Positions 9,955 to 19,974 of a stretch of DNA of 64,000 nucleotides are shown in pieces. Under the pieces are notes generated by a model, which made no database searches, had not been told where the DNA came from, and saw only the letters and a list, made by a program, of their open reading frames with translations. Every line of letters starts with the position of its first letter. Positions within the stretch are counted from its first letter, which is position 1. The stretch spans positions 1,537,039-1,601,038 of the forward strand of contig NW_027506890.1 of the NCBI RefSeq assembly GCF_052324685.1, written 5' to 3'. Both the position numbers and the translations under genes were made by a program. Source of the DNA: Brachyhypopomus gauderio (lineage: Eukaryota; Chordata; Actinopteri; Gymnotiformes; Hypopomidae).

Positions 9955-12900
9955 TCAGCCGTCCCGGCGACTCTCAACTCCAAGTCCGGTGATGAAATCA
10001 TCCAGGTGACGGGGTGGTCCACGGACTCTCTGCGGTCTAGCAGTTTGAGGGCACGGTGGTGTCTGAAGTCCGTGCGCAACGGGAGGGCTGGGAGGCAGAG
10101 GCGCCTCAGCGTCCATTCGTCCATCGTCCAACCCCGCGCGCCTCTCCGTCGCGCCACCGTGCAAGTCCGCAGGGCCCTCCCCGCCGGTACTGTCAGCATC
10201 CTGTGGGTGAGATCGGACGAACCGCGGTGAGCCCTCTTGAACGCCCGGTTGGCAAAGGTAGCCCCTGGGCCTGTACGGTGCCAGCCGATCTCTGTGTACG
10301 ACAACATGTTTTCTGCCCACCTTGATCCTGTAAACCACCTCACTAACGCGAGCCACCACGGAACACGGCCCCACCCAGTTTGACTGTAGTTTCGGACAGA
10401 GGCCCCTCGTACGCTTAGGGTTGTATAACCACACATCCTGCCCATTAGCTAGTGGTCCACCACTACACCGCACATCGTATGCTCGCTTTTGTTTCCGGCT
10501 CGCGGACCCCTGAGCGTCTCTCGCGTCCCTGTGAGCGTCCCTAAGCCTGCCCATCAGGTCCCTGACGAAAGCTGGCCCAGGCACACAAAGTGAATCCGCG
10601 TCCGGGTGCGGCCCAAAGGCTAGGTCCACGGGCGTGCGAAGTTCTCTACCAAACATAAGGCACGCTGGGGTGAACCCAGTCGACTCTTGGACTGCCGACC
10701 GGCATGCAAGTAGGACCGTGGGCAATCTCACGTCCCAGTCCTTCTGGTGCCTACTCACAACCATGGCAAGCTGGGTTGCCAGCGTGCGGTTGAATCGCTC
10801 GACGAGTCCGTCCCCCTGAGGGTGCAGTGGGGTGGTCCTGGTCTTGTTGATCCCCAGCAGCCTACAGACTTCACCCATGACCTCCGACTCGAAATTTCGC
10901 CCCTGGTCGCTGTGTAGCGTCTCTGGCACCCCGAACCGGCAGAAAAACTCATCCACCAGCACCCTAGCAGTAGTGGTCGCGCTCTGGTCGGCAACGGCGT
11001 AGGCCTCAGGCCACTTAGTGAAGTAGTCCATTGCCACCAGGACATACTTGTTACCCGCTTCGGTTACCAGGAATGGACCCATCACATCCACGGCAACTCT
11101 CTCCATGGGTGAGCCTGATTGCATCGGTATGAGCGGCGACCTAGGCTTTGTGGCCGGACCTTTTTTAGCAGCGCATTGGTCACAACAGTGGACGTACAAC
11201 TCCACATCACGCCTGCACCCTGGCCACCAGAATCGCTGCCTAAGGCGGCGTAGCGTCTTTGACACCCCAAAGTGTCCGCTACCGAGCGCTCCATGCACCG
11301 AACCGAGAACCGCCTCTCTTAACTGTGCCGGAACCACGTTTTGTAGGGTGCGCCTATTTGAGCTGGGTTCAGACCATTCTCTACAAAGTAGTCCATTAAT
11401 CACGCGCATATTGGCCCAGTTTGACTTGACCGCCTTTGCTACTGGACCCAGCGGGCATACCACGTCCCAATTGGGCGTGGAGCCGGCCTCCAAATGCTTT
11501 AACCCCCAGCTGATCTCTGGGTCGGCCAACTGGCCATCCCTAAACTGGTCGGTCGCCACCGCGTCTACACTCCGTTGCAGAGTCCTGTCTGCCGGTCCAA
11601 ATGCAGCGCAGCACCTGGGCTCAGGCGTGCTCCCCTCGGCCTTCACGCAGTGCTTGCAGTCCGTGCTCTGGCACGGTCTGCGCGACAGCGCGTCCGCGTT
11701 GCCATGAACTTTACCCGGCCGGTGCACGATAGTGAAGTTGAATTCTTGCAACCTGGCCAGCCACCTAGCCAGCTGCCCCTCGGGGTCACGGAGGTTTATG
11801 AGCCACTGTAGGGATGCGTGGTCTGTACGTAGGCAGAATTTAGTGCCATATACGTACGGCCTAAAGTTCTCTAAACATGCTATCATGGCCAGCAGCTCGC
11901 GCCTGGTGACGCAGTAATTACGCTCCGTCTTGCTCAGGGCGCGACTGAAATACCCCACAACGCGCTCTATGTCACCGTGCACCTGTGACAGTACGCCACC
12001 TATACCATGGTCGCTCGCATCTGTGTCGATAATAAATTAATTATTAAACACAGGGAAGGCTAGTATGGGTGCGCAACACAGCCTTTTCTTTAGTTCCGTG
12101 AACGCGTTCTCGCACTCAGCCGACCACGCGAATTTCGCCCTACCCCCTGTAAGCCCATGGAGAGGCGCCGCTATCTCCGCAAAACCTCGCACGAACTTCC
12201 TATAATAGGAAGCCAGTCCCAGAAAGCTCCTGACCTGCTTGGCGCTATTGGGCCTAGGCCAGTTTTTGACCGCCTCCGTTTTTGCTGGGTCTGTGCTTAC
12301 CCCTTCGCTACTGACAATGTGGCCCAAAAAACTCAGGCGCTCTTGCAGCAGATTGCATTTTTCAGGGTTAAGCTTTAGGTTAGCGTGCTTGATCCTATTC
12401 AAAACTAGCTCCAAGCTCGATAGCGCCGCCTCGAATGAATTAGCGTGCACCAGTACATCGTCAAGATAGACGATGCACTTAGTGCACGGGACCCCCTGTA
12501 ATACCCTCTCCATCAATCTCTCGAAGGTCGCGGGTGCATTACAAAGCCCGAAGGGCAACACGTTGAACTGCCATAGTTCCTTACCGATAGTGAAGGCAGA
12601 ACGTTCCTTAGCCGCTTCGGTTAGGGGGACCTGCCAGTAACCGCTGCGTAGGTCAAGGGAGCTAAACCACGCCGACCCCGCAAGCAGTTCTAGGGACTCG
12701 TCTACACGCGGTAGCGGGTACGCGTCCAATTTTGTCACCGCATTTAAACGTCTGTAGTCCACACAAAATCTCCAATCCCCGTTTTTCTTCTTTGACAGCA
12801 CAACCGGCGACGACCACGGGCTGTGCGATGGCTCGATTATGCCCGCCTCAGCCATAATTTTAATTTGTCGCTCCGCTATTTTGCGCCTTGCGAACGGCAG

Positions 12901-13641
12901 CCGGTGTGGTCTCGAGCGAATTGGCCGCGCATCGCCTGTTATAATATCGTGTGTAGCTAAGCTGGTCCTAGTGCAGTCGCCTTCTGATACCGCAAAGATG
13001 TCCATGTAACGCTCCAAGAGTGACCAGACTTGGTCCCCTTGCTCCTCAGTAAGGTGGCTTACACAGCGTTTCCATAGGTCACGGACGGCCGCAGCGATCG
13101 CAGTCTCGTCGCGCGTCACGGCCGTTTGTCCTATGCTGCTCGCGGCGCGCGTATCAGGTGGCACACCGTTAAACGAAATCGCCCCAGTTTTGCAATCTAT
13201 GTGCGCCCCTGTGCGTTTTAGGAAGTCGATTCCCAGTATACACTCTTCGCTAATTGCACCAAGCCAAAATTTGTGAACGCTGGGCCCCTGTCCGAAATCT
13301 ACGCGAGCTAACGTGTGCTCGTGAAGTGTCACCTTCTCGCCTGTTACCGTGGTGAGGTTAATGCGCTCGCCCCTTATGGGTCTAATACCGCACTTGGACA
13401 TGTTGTCGTCATTATGCTGCAACACAGAGACGGCAGAACCCGTATCGACAAGAGCACTCACCGCAAATCCGTTGATCTCTAGTGGGGCATACTGTCTGTC
13501 CAGGCCCAAGCGACACGAAGCCAATGAGGATCCGACGAGATGAGCGGGGGCCGACCTGATCCTCAGTGGCCGGCCCCGTTCTCGTTTCCCTGCATCGTGC
13601 ACTCCGCTGCTTTGTGGTCCGGCAGGCCGCAGGTCCAGCAC
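9955..13641 (-). CDS. pol: Gypsy pol polyprotein, one in-frame stop
   Basis: This one frame encodes the replication enzymes of the element. Seen in order: an aspartic protease with the DTGS motif; reverse transcriptase with FCVDYRRLN and the YLDDV active site; RNase H beginning with DTDAS; then integrase with a Cys-pair zinc-binding region (CDQC), catalytic-core positions in VDVMGPF and SDQGRNFES, and the downstream glutamate in GLVERFNRT. A C-terminal WVGP module follows. A TAA at 12037-12039, between reverse transcriptase and RNase H, splits the frame without shifting it, so the downstream half is not made unless the stop is read through. The start is inside the gag frame (79-base overlap, different frame), so expression would normally need frameshifting or processing. 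No env follows. Confidence 0.92.
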
Positions 13642-14657
13642 GTCATCGGCCGGCGCCCCGCTGTTCTACGTCGTGGCCCAGTTGCGGTGGTCGAGTGTGC
13701 CCTGGGCCTTCTGGAGAAGATCAGCTCCGCCCTCTCTGCCTCCTCGATCGCCTGGTGAAGTGACGACGGGTCCTTCAGTAGCACGTGCGACTGCAGTTCG
13801 AATGGCTCCAGCGCCTCCACGAACCTGTCCAGCGCCAACATCCGTACTGTGTCCTCTGACAGCGTTGGGTATGCCCGTCGTGCCAGTCGCAGAACATCCG
13901 CCCCCAAGATCCCAATCCGTTCGCCGTAGGCGCGTCTCCGCAGACTCAGCTCTTGCTTCGCAGCAGCACTCGAGGGTTGTCTACTGAAACGTGTTGCTAG
14001 CGCGTCACATAGCGCGTATAGGTCGCCGTGATCCTCGTTTCTCAGCTCCGTCAGTGTGGTTCTGGCCTGGCCTCTGAGTGACAAACACAAACGGGCCGCG
14101 GTCTCCCCGTCCGACCATCCCATGCACCTGGCTGCTATTCTCAGCTGCGCGTCGTATTCTCCCCAGTCCGACAATCCGTCGTACAAAGGTAGCTCGAGCG
14201 GTGTTATCGGCCTGTTTAGTAGTGGGGCGCCGGCTGCTGTATCCACGCCGCTCGGTGTGGTGTAATCCGGCGCGCCGCTGTCCTCAATTCCGGCGTCGCG
14301 TCGCTCCCCGACGGCCCTTTCAGTCGTCATTGGCTTCACGGCATCAATCTGCGCGGCGCCATTCGCCGTCACCAGCCGACGCACCTCTTCCTGCAGCGTC
14401 ATCCGATTCTCGGCTTCTGATTGGGCGTCGTTGTTGAACGCTTCCAGCCAATCCGCTGGTCGACGCGCCTCCTTCGCGGCGCTTCGTCCTTCCGCTTCCC
14501 ATCGGAGCTTTTCTCGTCTCACCGCTGTCTCTTGCCGCCGTATTAGTTCTTCTACCTCGTCGATCCTGTCCAGTAACGGCCGAAGATCGCCCAGAGGCCC
14601 ACTTCTTGACACCAGTTGTGGCGTCGGCGAGTGAGGAGACTGGCTCAGGAAGCTCAT
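13563..14657 (-). CDS. gag: Gypsy Gag (capsid and zinc-knuckle nucleocapsid)
   Basis: 364 codons for the structural protein that packages the element RNA. An N-terminal coiled-coil-like stretch (about residues 25-80, rich in E, R and L) is followed by a capsid-like region with WSDGETAARLCLSL-type helices and a C-terminal CCHC knuckle (CWTCGLPDHKAAEC, spacing CX2CX4HX4C). The only ATG of the frame lies within the 5' LTR, 41 bases before its inner end, and the frame runs straight through the primer binding site. No alternative ATG occurs until far downstream. The frame is intact. Confidence 0.88.
   Translation of the reverse strand: MSFLSQSPHSPTPQLVSRSGPLGDLRPLLDRIDEVEELIRRQETAVRREKLRWEAEGRSAAKEARRPADWLEAFNNDAQSEAENRMTLQEEVRRLVTANGAAQIDAVKPMTTERAVGERRDAGIEDSGAPDYTTPSGVDTAAGAPLLNRPITPLELPLYDGLSDWGEYDAQLRIAARCMGWSDGETAARLCLSLRGQARTTLTELRNEDHGDLYALCDALATRFSRQPSSAAAKQELSLRRRAYGERIGILGADVLRLARRAYPTLSEDTVRMLALDRFVEALEPFELQSHVLLKDPSSLHQAIEEAERAELIFSRRPRAHSTTATGPRRRTAGRRPMTCWTCGLPDHKAAECTMQGNENGAGH
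14599..14616 (-). other. primer binding site of the Gypsy element
   Basis: Minus-strand TGGTGTCAAGAAGTGGG starts two bases inside the 5' LTR. Its complement ends in CCA, as required for a tRNA 3' end. I could not assign the tRNA with certainty. Confidence 0.7.
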
Positions 14658-14970
14658 TTCTACTCAGATGACTTATTTATTTATGAGTAACACAGAAAAT
14701 GCCATTCAAATCCACTCTCACACTGGCGCTAATGGCAGCCATGTCATGCATTCACATACATTCCCCACTCATGGTGACTTGCCCCCTGAACACACCTTTT
14801 CCCCCCAAAGTATTCCCACCAACTATCTAAACAACTACTGACTTAACACACATTTATAGAACACTTTAAGAAACGTTATTACTGAATTATGTACAAGACT
14901 GATGCGCTTCCCAGCATCCTCCACAGCAGGTGGGCGGAGCCCACCAGTCCACTAGTCCACCGCCGTCACA
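14617..14970 (-). repeat. 5' LTR of the Gypsy element
   Basis: 354 bases starting TGTGACGGCGG on the minus strand and ending CGACGCCACA. It carries the gag ATG near its inner end. The ATAT target duplication follows at 14971-14974. Confidence 0.93.
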
Positions 14971-15278
14971 ATATGTTAATAAAAGTATTTTATAGTCAAT
15001 ACGGAATCTAATTGGCAGCCAGTGTAATGACGATAGTACGGGACTAATGTGATCAAACGTTTTAGTTTTTGTTAAAACTCGTGCTGCTGCGTTCTGTACC
15101 AGCTGGAGTTTGTTTATCGATTTACCAGAACATCCAGCTAGGAGACTGTTGCAATAATCTAAACGATAGGATATGAATGCATGGATTAGTTTTTCTGCAT
15201 CACTAATATTTAATATGTTTCTAATTTTGGCAATGTTGCGCAAGTGAAAGAACGCTACCCTAGTTATATTATTAATAT

Positions 15279-15638
15279 TGTAGCGTCGGTCCGCTGGGGG
15301 ACGGCGCTATTTCCCATGAGCCCCTGCAGCTCCGGTATTGTTCCTGTTATGTGTAATGTTGGTGCATGTACTTATTAGTTATGTCTTTCATTGCGTGTGT
15401 TATGTAGTTTAAGTCATCCTGTATTAGTTTAAGTAGTTGTACATTGTCTGAGTCCACCTGCCATGTGTGTGTGATGTTACTGTACTAATGACCTGCCCTC
15501 ATGTTTCATGTGTTGTTGAGTCTGTCTTGCGTGTTCACGGCTCCAAGCGTGATTACGTTGCCACGGCGATTTGAATAAAGGTCCTTATATTTAAAAAATG
15601 GATCTGTTTCTGACTCCTCACTCCCACACCACGCCACA
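15279..15638 (+). mobile_element. solo LTR inside the LINE
   Basis: A 360-base segment with TGTAGCGTC...ACGCCACA termini, flanked on both sides by ATAT. An AATAAA at 15574-15579 suggests plus orientation. The LINE reading frame resumes exactly when this segment and one ATAT are removed. The sequence differs from the 354-base LTRs of the neighbouring element, so it belongs to another family. It probably arose by recombination between two LTRs. Confidence 0.8.
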
Positions 15639-15684
15639 ATATGTGTATCGAACGAGAGATCTGGGTCTATTGTGACGCCCGTTC

Positions 15685-16121
15685 TTTACCTCTGTGCTGG
15701 GGGTTATAGTAAAAGAATGTAGATTCAATGCTACATTATGTATCTTGTCTCTCGCAGCCCTAAACATTTATAACCAGACCTCATCCATAATATTGTAAAG
15801 ATAGGTGAGGTGAAGGCAGGAAGCTAAAACGAAAACAGTGTTGAACATGAAAGTCTGTATTCTTAAAGCGGTCTAGCGCTTTAGCGCTAACAAACACGTA
15901 ATCAGCTCAACAACTGACAAAGAAACAGATGCAAGGAGACAAGAGACAGGTGATATGACTAACAATGTAAAACACACAAACAACCTACAAACATGGGTGC
16001 ACACTGACATAGACGGACGCATACAGGGGTTGTAAAATTACAAATATACCGAATTACTGCAAATTTGATTAAGTTTAGGTTTACTCAGCAATGACATACT
16101 GAATGAAGATTACTTAAAAAA
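15685..16121. other. spacer, possible repeat remnant
   Basis: No exon is seen. A stretch with agcgctttagcgctaac (15890) resembles tracts at 4050 and may be an old repeat, but I find no boundaries. Confidence 0.3.
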
Positions 16122-17208
16122 CTACTTCATAAAATTTATTTTGAGGTTCCTGGGAAAAAAACCATAAATAAATGAAGCCAGTATATCAACTCTGGCTCTA
16201 CAGTTTTCCCTAGTCAAGACGTTGGTGAAACGTGACACTGACCGGCCTCTCTTCTGAATGTGTTCTACTAACACAGACATCCCACAGCCACTGCTCATTG
16301 GGGAGTGTTGCTGGATCAGAGAGCTAATGATGTCTACTGGGGGCAGTGTGCTTGGGGTAATCACATTACTGAGTTACAGAGGGAGAATTTTTGAAAATGG
16401 AGGTCAGGGATTACAAGAAAATCAAGTTTGTGGTAACTACTGATATAGACAAACATGTCTGAAGATTTGAAAAGAATATGACCCAAACTCTTAATCACTA
16501 TCTAATAACTGAAAAGTGAATATCTCACTAGTGAGATTCTCTACGGTCCTCAGGAGGAGGAACACGGAGGAAGATGGATCTCTCCACTTCATCTTGCATT
16601 GTTCGGTATGGGTGTTTTATCTGTTGGAAGAACATGGGCACCAGAATTATTATATCCTTATTTATATTACTATTATCCATATTATAAACAACTTAGCCAG
16701 CAAGACTTTTTTTTTACAATCTTGATCTGCTCTGGTCTGGACCTGGTGAGAGTATCCATATCCAAAGGACCCATATGTGAAAATCATGTTTGCCTCTAGC
16801 TTGCAAATCACCTACATGTGGGAAAATTGTCACAATTATTCCCCCTTTTCATTCGCTTTTCAAATAAAATACACAGGAATAAAAGCAGAATATGTTACAA
16901 GCTTTACCCATTTGTTGAGTTTCAAATTAAACTGGTGGGTAAATGGTGATTTCTGTAGAACAAAAAAAAACAAAACAAAAACATCATCCAACTGTTCTCA
17001 TTCATGTTAGCACTGGCACTGAGGGGCGTAAATTAAGTCTTTTTGGAGCTGTTTGAAAAGCACGTCTCACATCAAGGATTTCCAGCAGTTTGATGCTTCC
17101 CTTTCCAAAGACTTTGGGAAAGTTTGTCCTCGGGTCAATGCAGATCAGGTCCACGTTCATGGGTTCAGACTCCCACATAGCTAGATTTTCAGCATCATGC
17201 ATGGGGAC
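16122..17208 (-). CDS. unrecognised gene, four consecutive internal exons
   Basis: On the minus strand four exons join with matching phases: 17208-17071 (acceptor tctgtttgcag, donor GAT/gtgaga), 16811-16743 (acceptor cacatgtag, donor CAG/gtccag), 16620-16529 (acceptor ttcttccaacag, donor CTA/gtgaga) and 16368 downward (acceptor ctctgtaactcag). The lower end of the last exon is unresolved; its frame stays open to 16122. The product is a soluble-looking segment with no hydrophobic helix. Short landmarks are MHDAENLAMWESEP, DPRTNFPKVFG, MIFTYGSFGYGYSHQ, VPPPEDRRESHY and SVLVEHIQKRGRSVSRF. I do not recognise the family and assign no function. Upstream exons, including the start, are not found; they may lie towards the CpG-rich stretch at 23.5 kb. 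The 5.8-6.75 kb exon is the likely continuation. Confidence 0.6.
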
Positions 17209-17717
17209 CTGCAAACAGAAGTAAGTAGTCTATAACATACTTATATAATGTACTAGTATTTTTCCATTTATGATGATGCCTTAAATATGATGGCCTGACA
17301 AATGCTTGGATTAAACAAACAAGTGAATGTTGGTTCCTTATAGCTAGCATGGATAAAATCTCTTATCCAGGACACTTGCATTTTCACTTTGCTAAAGAAT
17401 GTGCCTGTTAAGTGGTAAGAACCTGTATAGACAAGTACTTCCGTTCATTGAAATACAATGAAAACGTGGAACTGGAGCTTAGGTGTTGCTTGTAGGGCTG
17501 CAACTTGGTGTATTTCACAACTGCTCCAACGCTGATTCTCACACAACAAAGAGTTTGTCTCTTTAAGGAACATGGTGCATGGGTTAAGGTAACAAGCAAA
17601 CCACACTCTGGTAATCACCAATGCTGAACCATAGAGACAGAATTGGACATGAAGTTGGCTAGGAATCAATACAAACCAAAACAAAATCCTGCAGTCTAGT
17701 TTAAATGAGACTATTGT
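17209..17717. other. intron or upstream sequence, no feature seen
   Basis: This directly precedes (on the minus strand) the first visible exon of the unknown gene. Nothing coding is convincing. Confidence 0.3.
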
Positions 17718-18058
17718 TGTAACGTCCAGGTGTAGGATGCAGGCACCAAGACGATTACGGTGAAACATATAACATTTATTGTAAACGACCAGTGTAAGCT
17801 CCGTGCGTAGTCAGAGTAGTGCACACACACTCATACAGACACGTAGCTTTAGACAAAGACGAGCACACGACACTGCGCGAACACACATTAAATAGGTGAA
17901 TTACACAGTCCCACGTGACCTCGAGACAAGGCACAGATGTAACAAACGAACACGCTCACAAACAACCCACACCCACGGAAGTACAAACATGGACATAACT
18001 GCACGCAGACGACATCATGACACGCCCACAGGGAAGGGTCCGGAGCTGTTCCGTAACA
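17718..18058 (-). repeat. LTR of an uncharacterised retroelement
   Basis: 341 bases with TGTAACG...CGTAACA ends. Just outside, on the minus strand, is a purine tract (GGTGGGGGGTTC), as expected for the 3' LTR of a minus-strand element. No second copy is seen near 19.5 kb, so the element is incomplete or rearranged. Confidence 0.55.
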
Positions 18059-18172
18059 GAACCCCCCACCAGGGGCTCGCTACTCCCGGAGCATCCCGCG
18101 CAGCTGGAAAGCCCCGAACCAACACCGACGGGCAGGTCCGGAGCCGCCGGGATCACGAGCCTCCGAGAGCCT

Positions 18173-19499
18173 TCACCCCCGACGGCGGGAACCGCCGCGA
18201 ACAGCTCTAGCACACCCTCCCTGGGAAGACAGGGGGAAAACATTAAACAAAGGCACAAGCACAAACATGCACACAGGGACGCTGAACACACAAGGCACAA
18301 ACGGGAACAGTGGGTTCAGGAGACACAGTGGGACTGACACAAACACGGGTACACAGACATTCATAACCGGAGCCAGGCATCCCACCTGAGGCAACGCCTG
18401 TAGCGGCGCGAAAGCTCCAGGGGCTGGAGACGCTGCAGAAGGCGGTACTCCTCCCACCTGTTCCGCCCGCTCACCGCCAGGTGCCGCACGGCTAGCGGAC
18501 GCGCTGGGTGTAGCGCGACTGGTCGCCCGCTTGGTGGCAGCACTACCGGTGGACCCGCGAGGTGCAGCTCGACCTGTATCCCGCTTGGAGGCAGCGCGAC
18601 CGGCGGATCTCGCGGCAACCATCCTCCCAGGTCCGCGGCTCCCTCCTCCGGGATTGCCGTAGGGGCTTGCCGCCCCATAAGCCTGCCGGCGCCCCTTCCC
18701 CCTCTCTGGGAACCCCCCGTAGGAGGCCCCTCCGGTGCCAGGCCAGCCTCCCCTGGCTCCGGTATCGGGGGTGGTGTCCATCGCCGGCTCTTCCTCCTCG
18801 GCTACGTTCCAGTCCATGGACCGAGCTGGGGTCTCACACAGCGAGTGCTCCATGGGTTCCTCCTCACCGGAGTCCCCGCTCTCCGACGCGGGCGGACTGT
18901 TCGGTCCGCTCCCACCCCCTTTATAAACGGTCGGGAGCGAACTCACGGACCGGAGACTTTCCCCCTCACTCTCCTCGCCCTGCTCTTCGTCTCCCGACGA
19001 GGCTGAGTATCACGACGGAGGGGGGCTGACCACCTCCTTCTCCTCTTCATCAGAGTGCTCAGTGTTCTCTGACCACTCCGACGGCGGAGGGCTGGTGTCC
19101 TCCGTCTCCTCGCCATAGTACACAGTCAGCGCGGAGTAGACGGAAGGTGAGTAGCCGGCTCCACCCTCCTTCTCTTCCTCCTCCGAGTCCTCACTCCCGG
19201 ACTCGTCCTCTGGAGGGTTGGCGCTCACCATCCCCACGTAAATGACCAGCGGGTCCTCCGTACCCTCTCTGGTTTTGGCAGTGGGGTTGGTATCGCGCGT
19301 CATAGCGCGGAGCCCCTCTCTCCACGCCGCCTGGAGGAACACCTCCTCTCTCCTCTCCTTGGCGCTCTCAGGTACCCGCTCGGGAGAGGACGCGCGTCGG
19401 GGCATGATTCTCCCCTTCCCCGAAACACAACCGCCCACAGCCCCGGGTGGCGGCTCTAGGGACGCGGTGGGGTGTTGTTCCTCCCATATACGCACATAA
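18173..19499 (-). pseudogene. acidic/low-complexity ORFs of the LTR element
   Basis: Two long minus-strand frames lie upstream of the LTR. The first (19495-19010) encodes an R/E-rich then strongly acidic segment (SGSEDSEEEEKEGG) and ends in VVSPPPS. The second (18946-18173) starts with further acidic sequence, then basic A/R-rich repeats (RAAPRGSTGSAATKRATSR), then a hydrophobic tail. Neither frame begins with ATG at its upstream limit. I recognise no protease, reverse transcriptase or zinc knuckle. They are best read as remnants of a gag-like or accessory region of a non-autonomous LTR element; a host gene exon is less likely. Confidence 0.4.
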
Positions 19500-19974
19500 T
19501 TATGGAGAGCTAGCTAGCTATCGTATGCTCACCGTGTACATCTTTCGCCAAGAGAAATTTGTGGGCAGAGTTTAATTACATCTTTGCGGGAGTCATTGAG
19601 TTGGATTAACTCTGATTTGATCAACTCTGTCCGATAACTCCAACCAGAGCCGGCCCTGACCAATGTGGTGCCCTAGGCGAGATTTTGGTTGGTGCCCCCT
19701 GCATCATCAATCATTGGGTTGATTGTGTCACTATTAAAGAAACAAATAAAAAGCAAATGACTTAAATATTACCATATAACAAGCAATAAATATGAAGGTG
19801 TTGCACAAAAAATATTTTAAAACTATTTTACATAACGTAGTGCAGAGAACAACTTTTAAATATAAATAATAAATGTAAAAAAATAAAAAAACAACAACTA
19901 CCACCAGTGCAAATTAGGGCAATTTGCCTACTGCAACATTATTATTTCAAAAGTGCATCTGCAATGAACAGAGG
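19500..19974. other. AT-rich spacer with a possible DNA-transposon end
   Basis: At 19646-19700 the segment gagccggccctgaccaatgt followed by gtgccctaggcgag resembles the end of a dispersed fish hAT-type element, but no partner end was found. The rest is AT-rich with no gene. Confidence 0.3.

Larger units (their letters stand above)
9583..14970 (-). mobile_element. complete Ty3/Gypsy LTR retrotransposon
   Basis: A 5,388-base element on the minus strand, bounded by two 354-base LTRs (TG...CA termini) and flanked by a 4-base ATAT target duplication. The order on the minus strand is 5' LTR, primer binding site, gag, pol (protease, reverse transcriptase, RNase H, integrase), polypurine tract, 3' LTR. 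That domain order, with integrase last and no env, marks Ty3/Gypsy. By eye the two LTRs are identical, so the insertion is young. One in-frame stop interrupts pol. It has inserted into an L2-like LINE within an intron of the minus-strand gene. Confidence 0.95.
7214..15684 (-). mobile_element. L2-like LINE, 5'-truncated, split by three later insertions
   Basis: LINE pieces lie at 15639-15684, 14971-15278, 9446-9582 and 7214-7633, all on the minus strand. The coding pieces show the C-terminal part of a fish L2/CR1-type reverse transcriptase, with short motifs SYRLDYCNSLLAGC, LQLVQNAAARVL, LSSLHWLP and LHGLAPDYL. The 3' UTR contains the inverted GCGCTTT pair and ends in a (TGAT)n tail at about 7219-7238, characteristic of this clade. 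Removing the solo LTR, the Gypsy element and the foldback repeat restores one continuous order from 5' to 3'. The LINE is broken upstream of about 15684, so it is inactive. Confidence 0.8.

Noticed and set aside
9583..14970. Endogenous retrovirus
   Set aside because: No env frame, and protein order and motifs fit Ty3/Gypsy.
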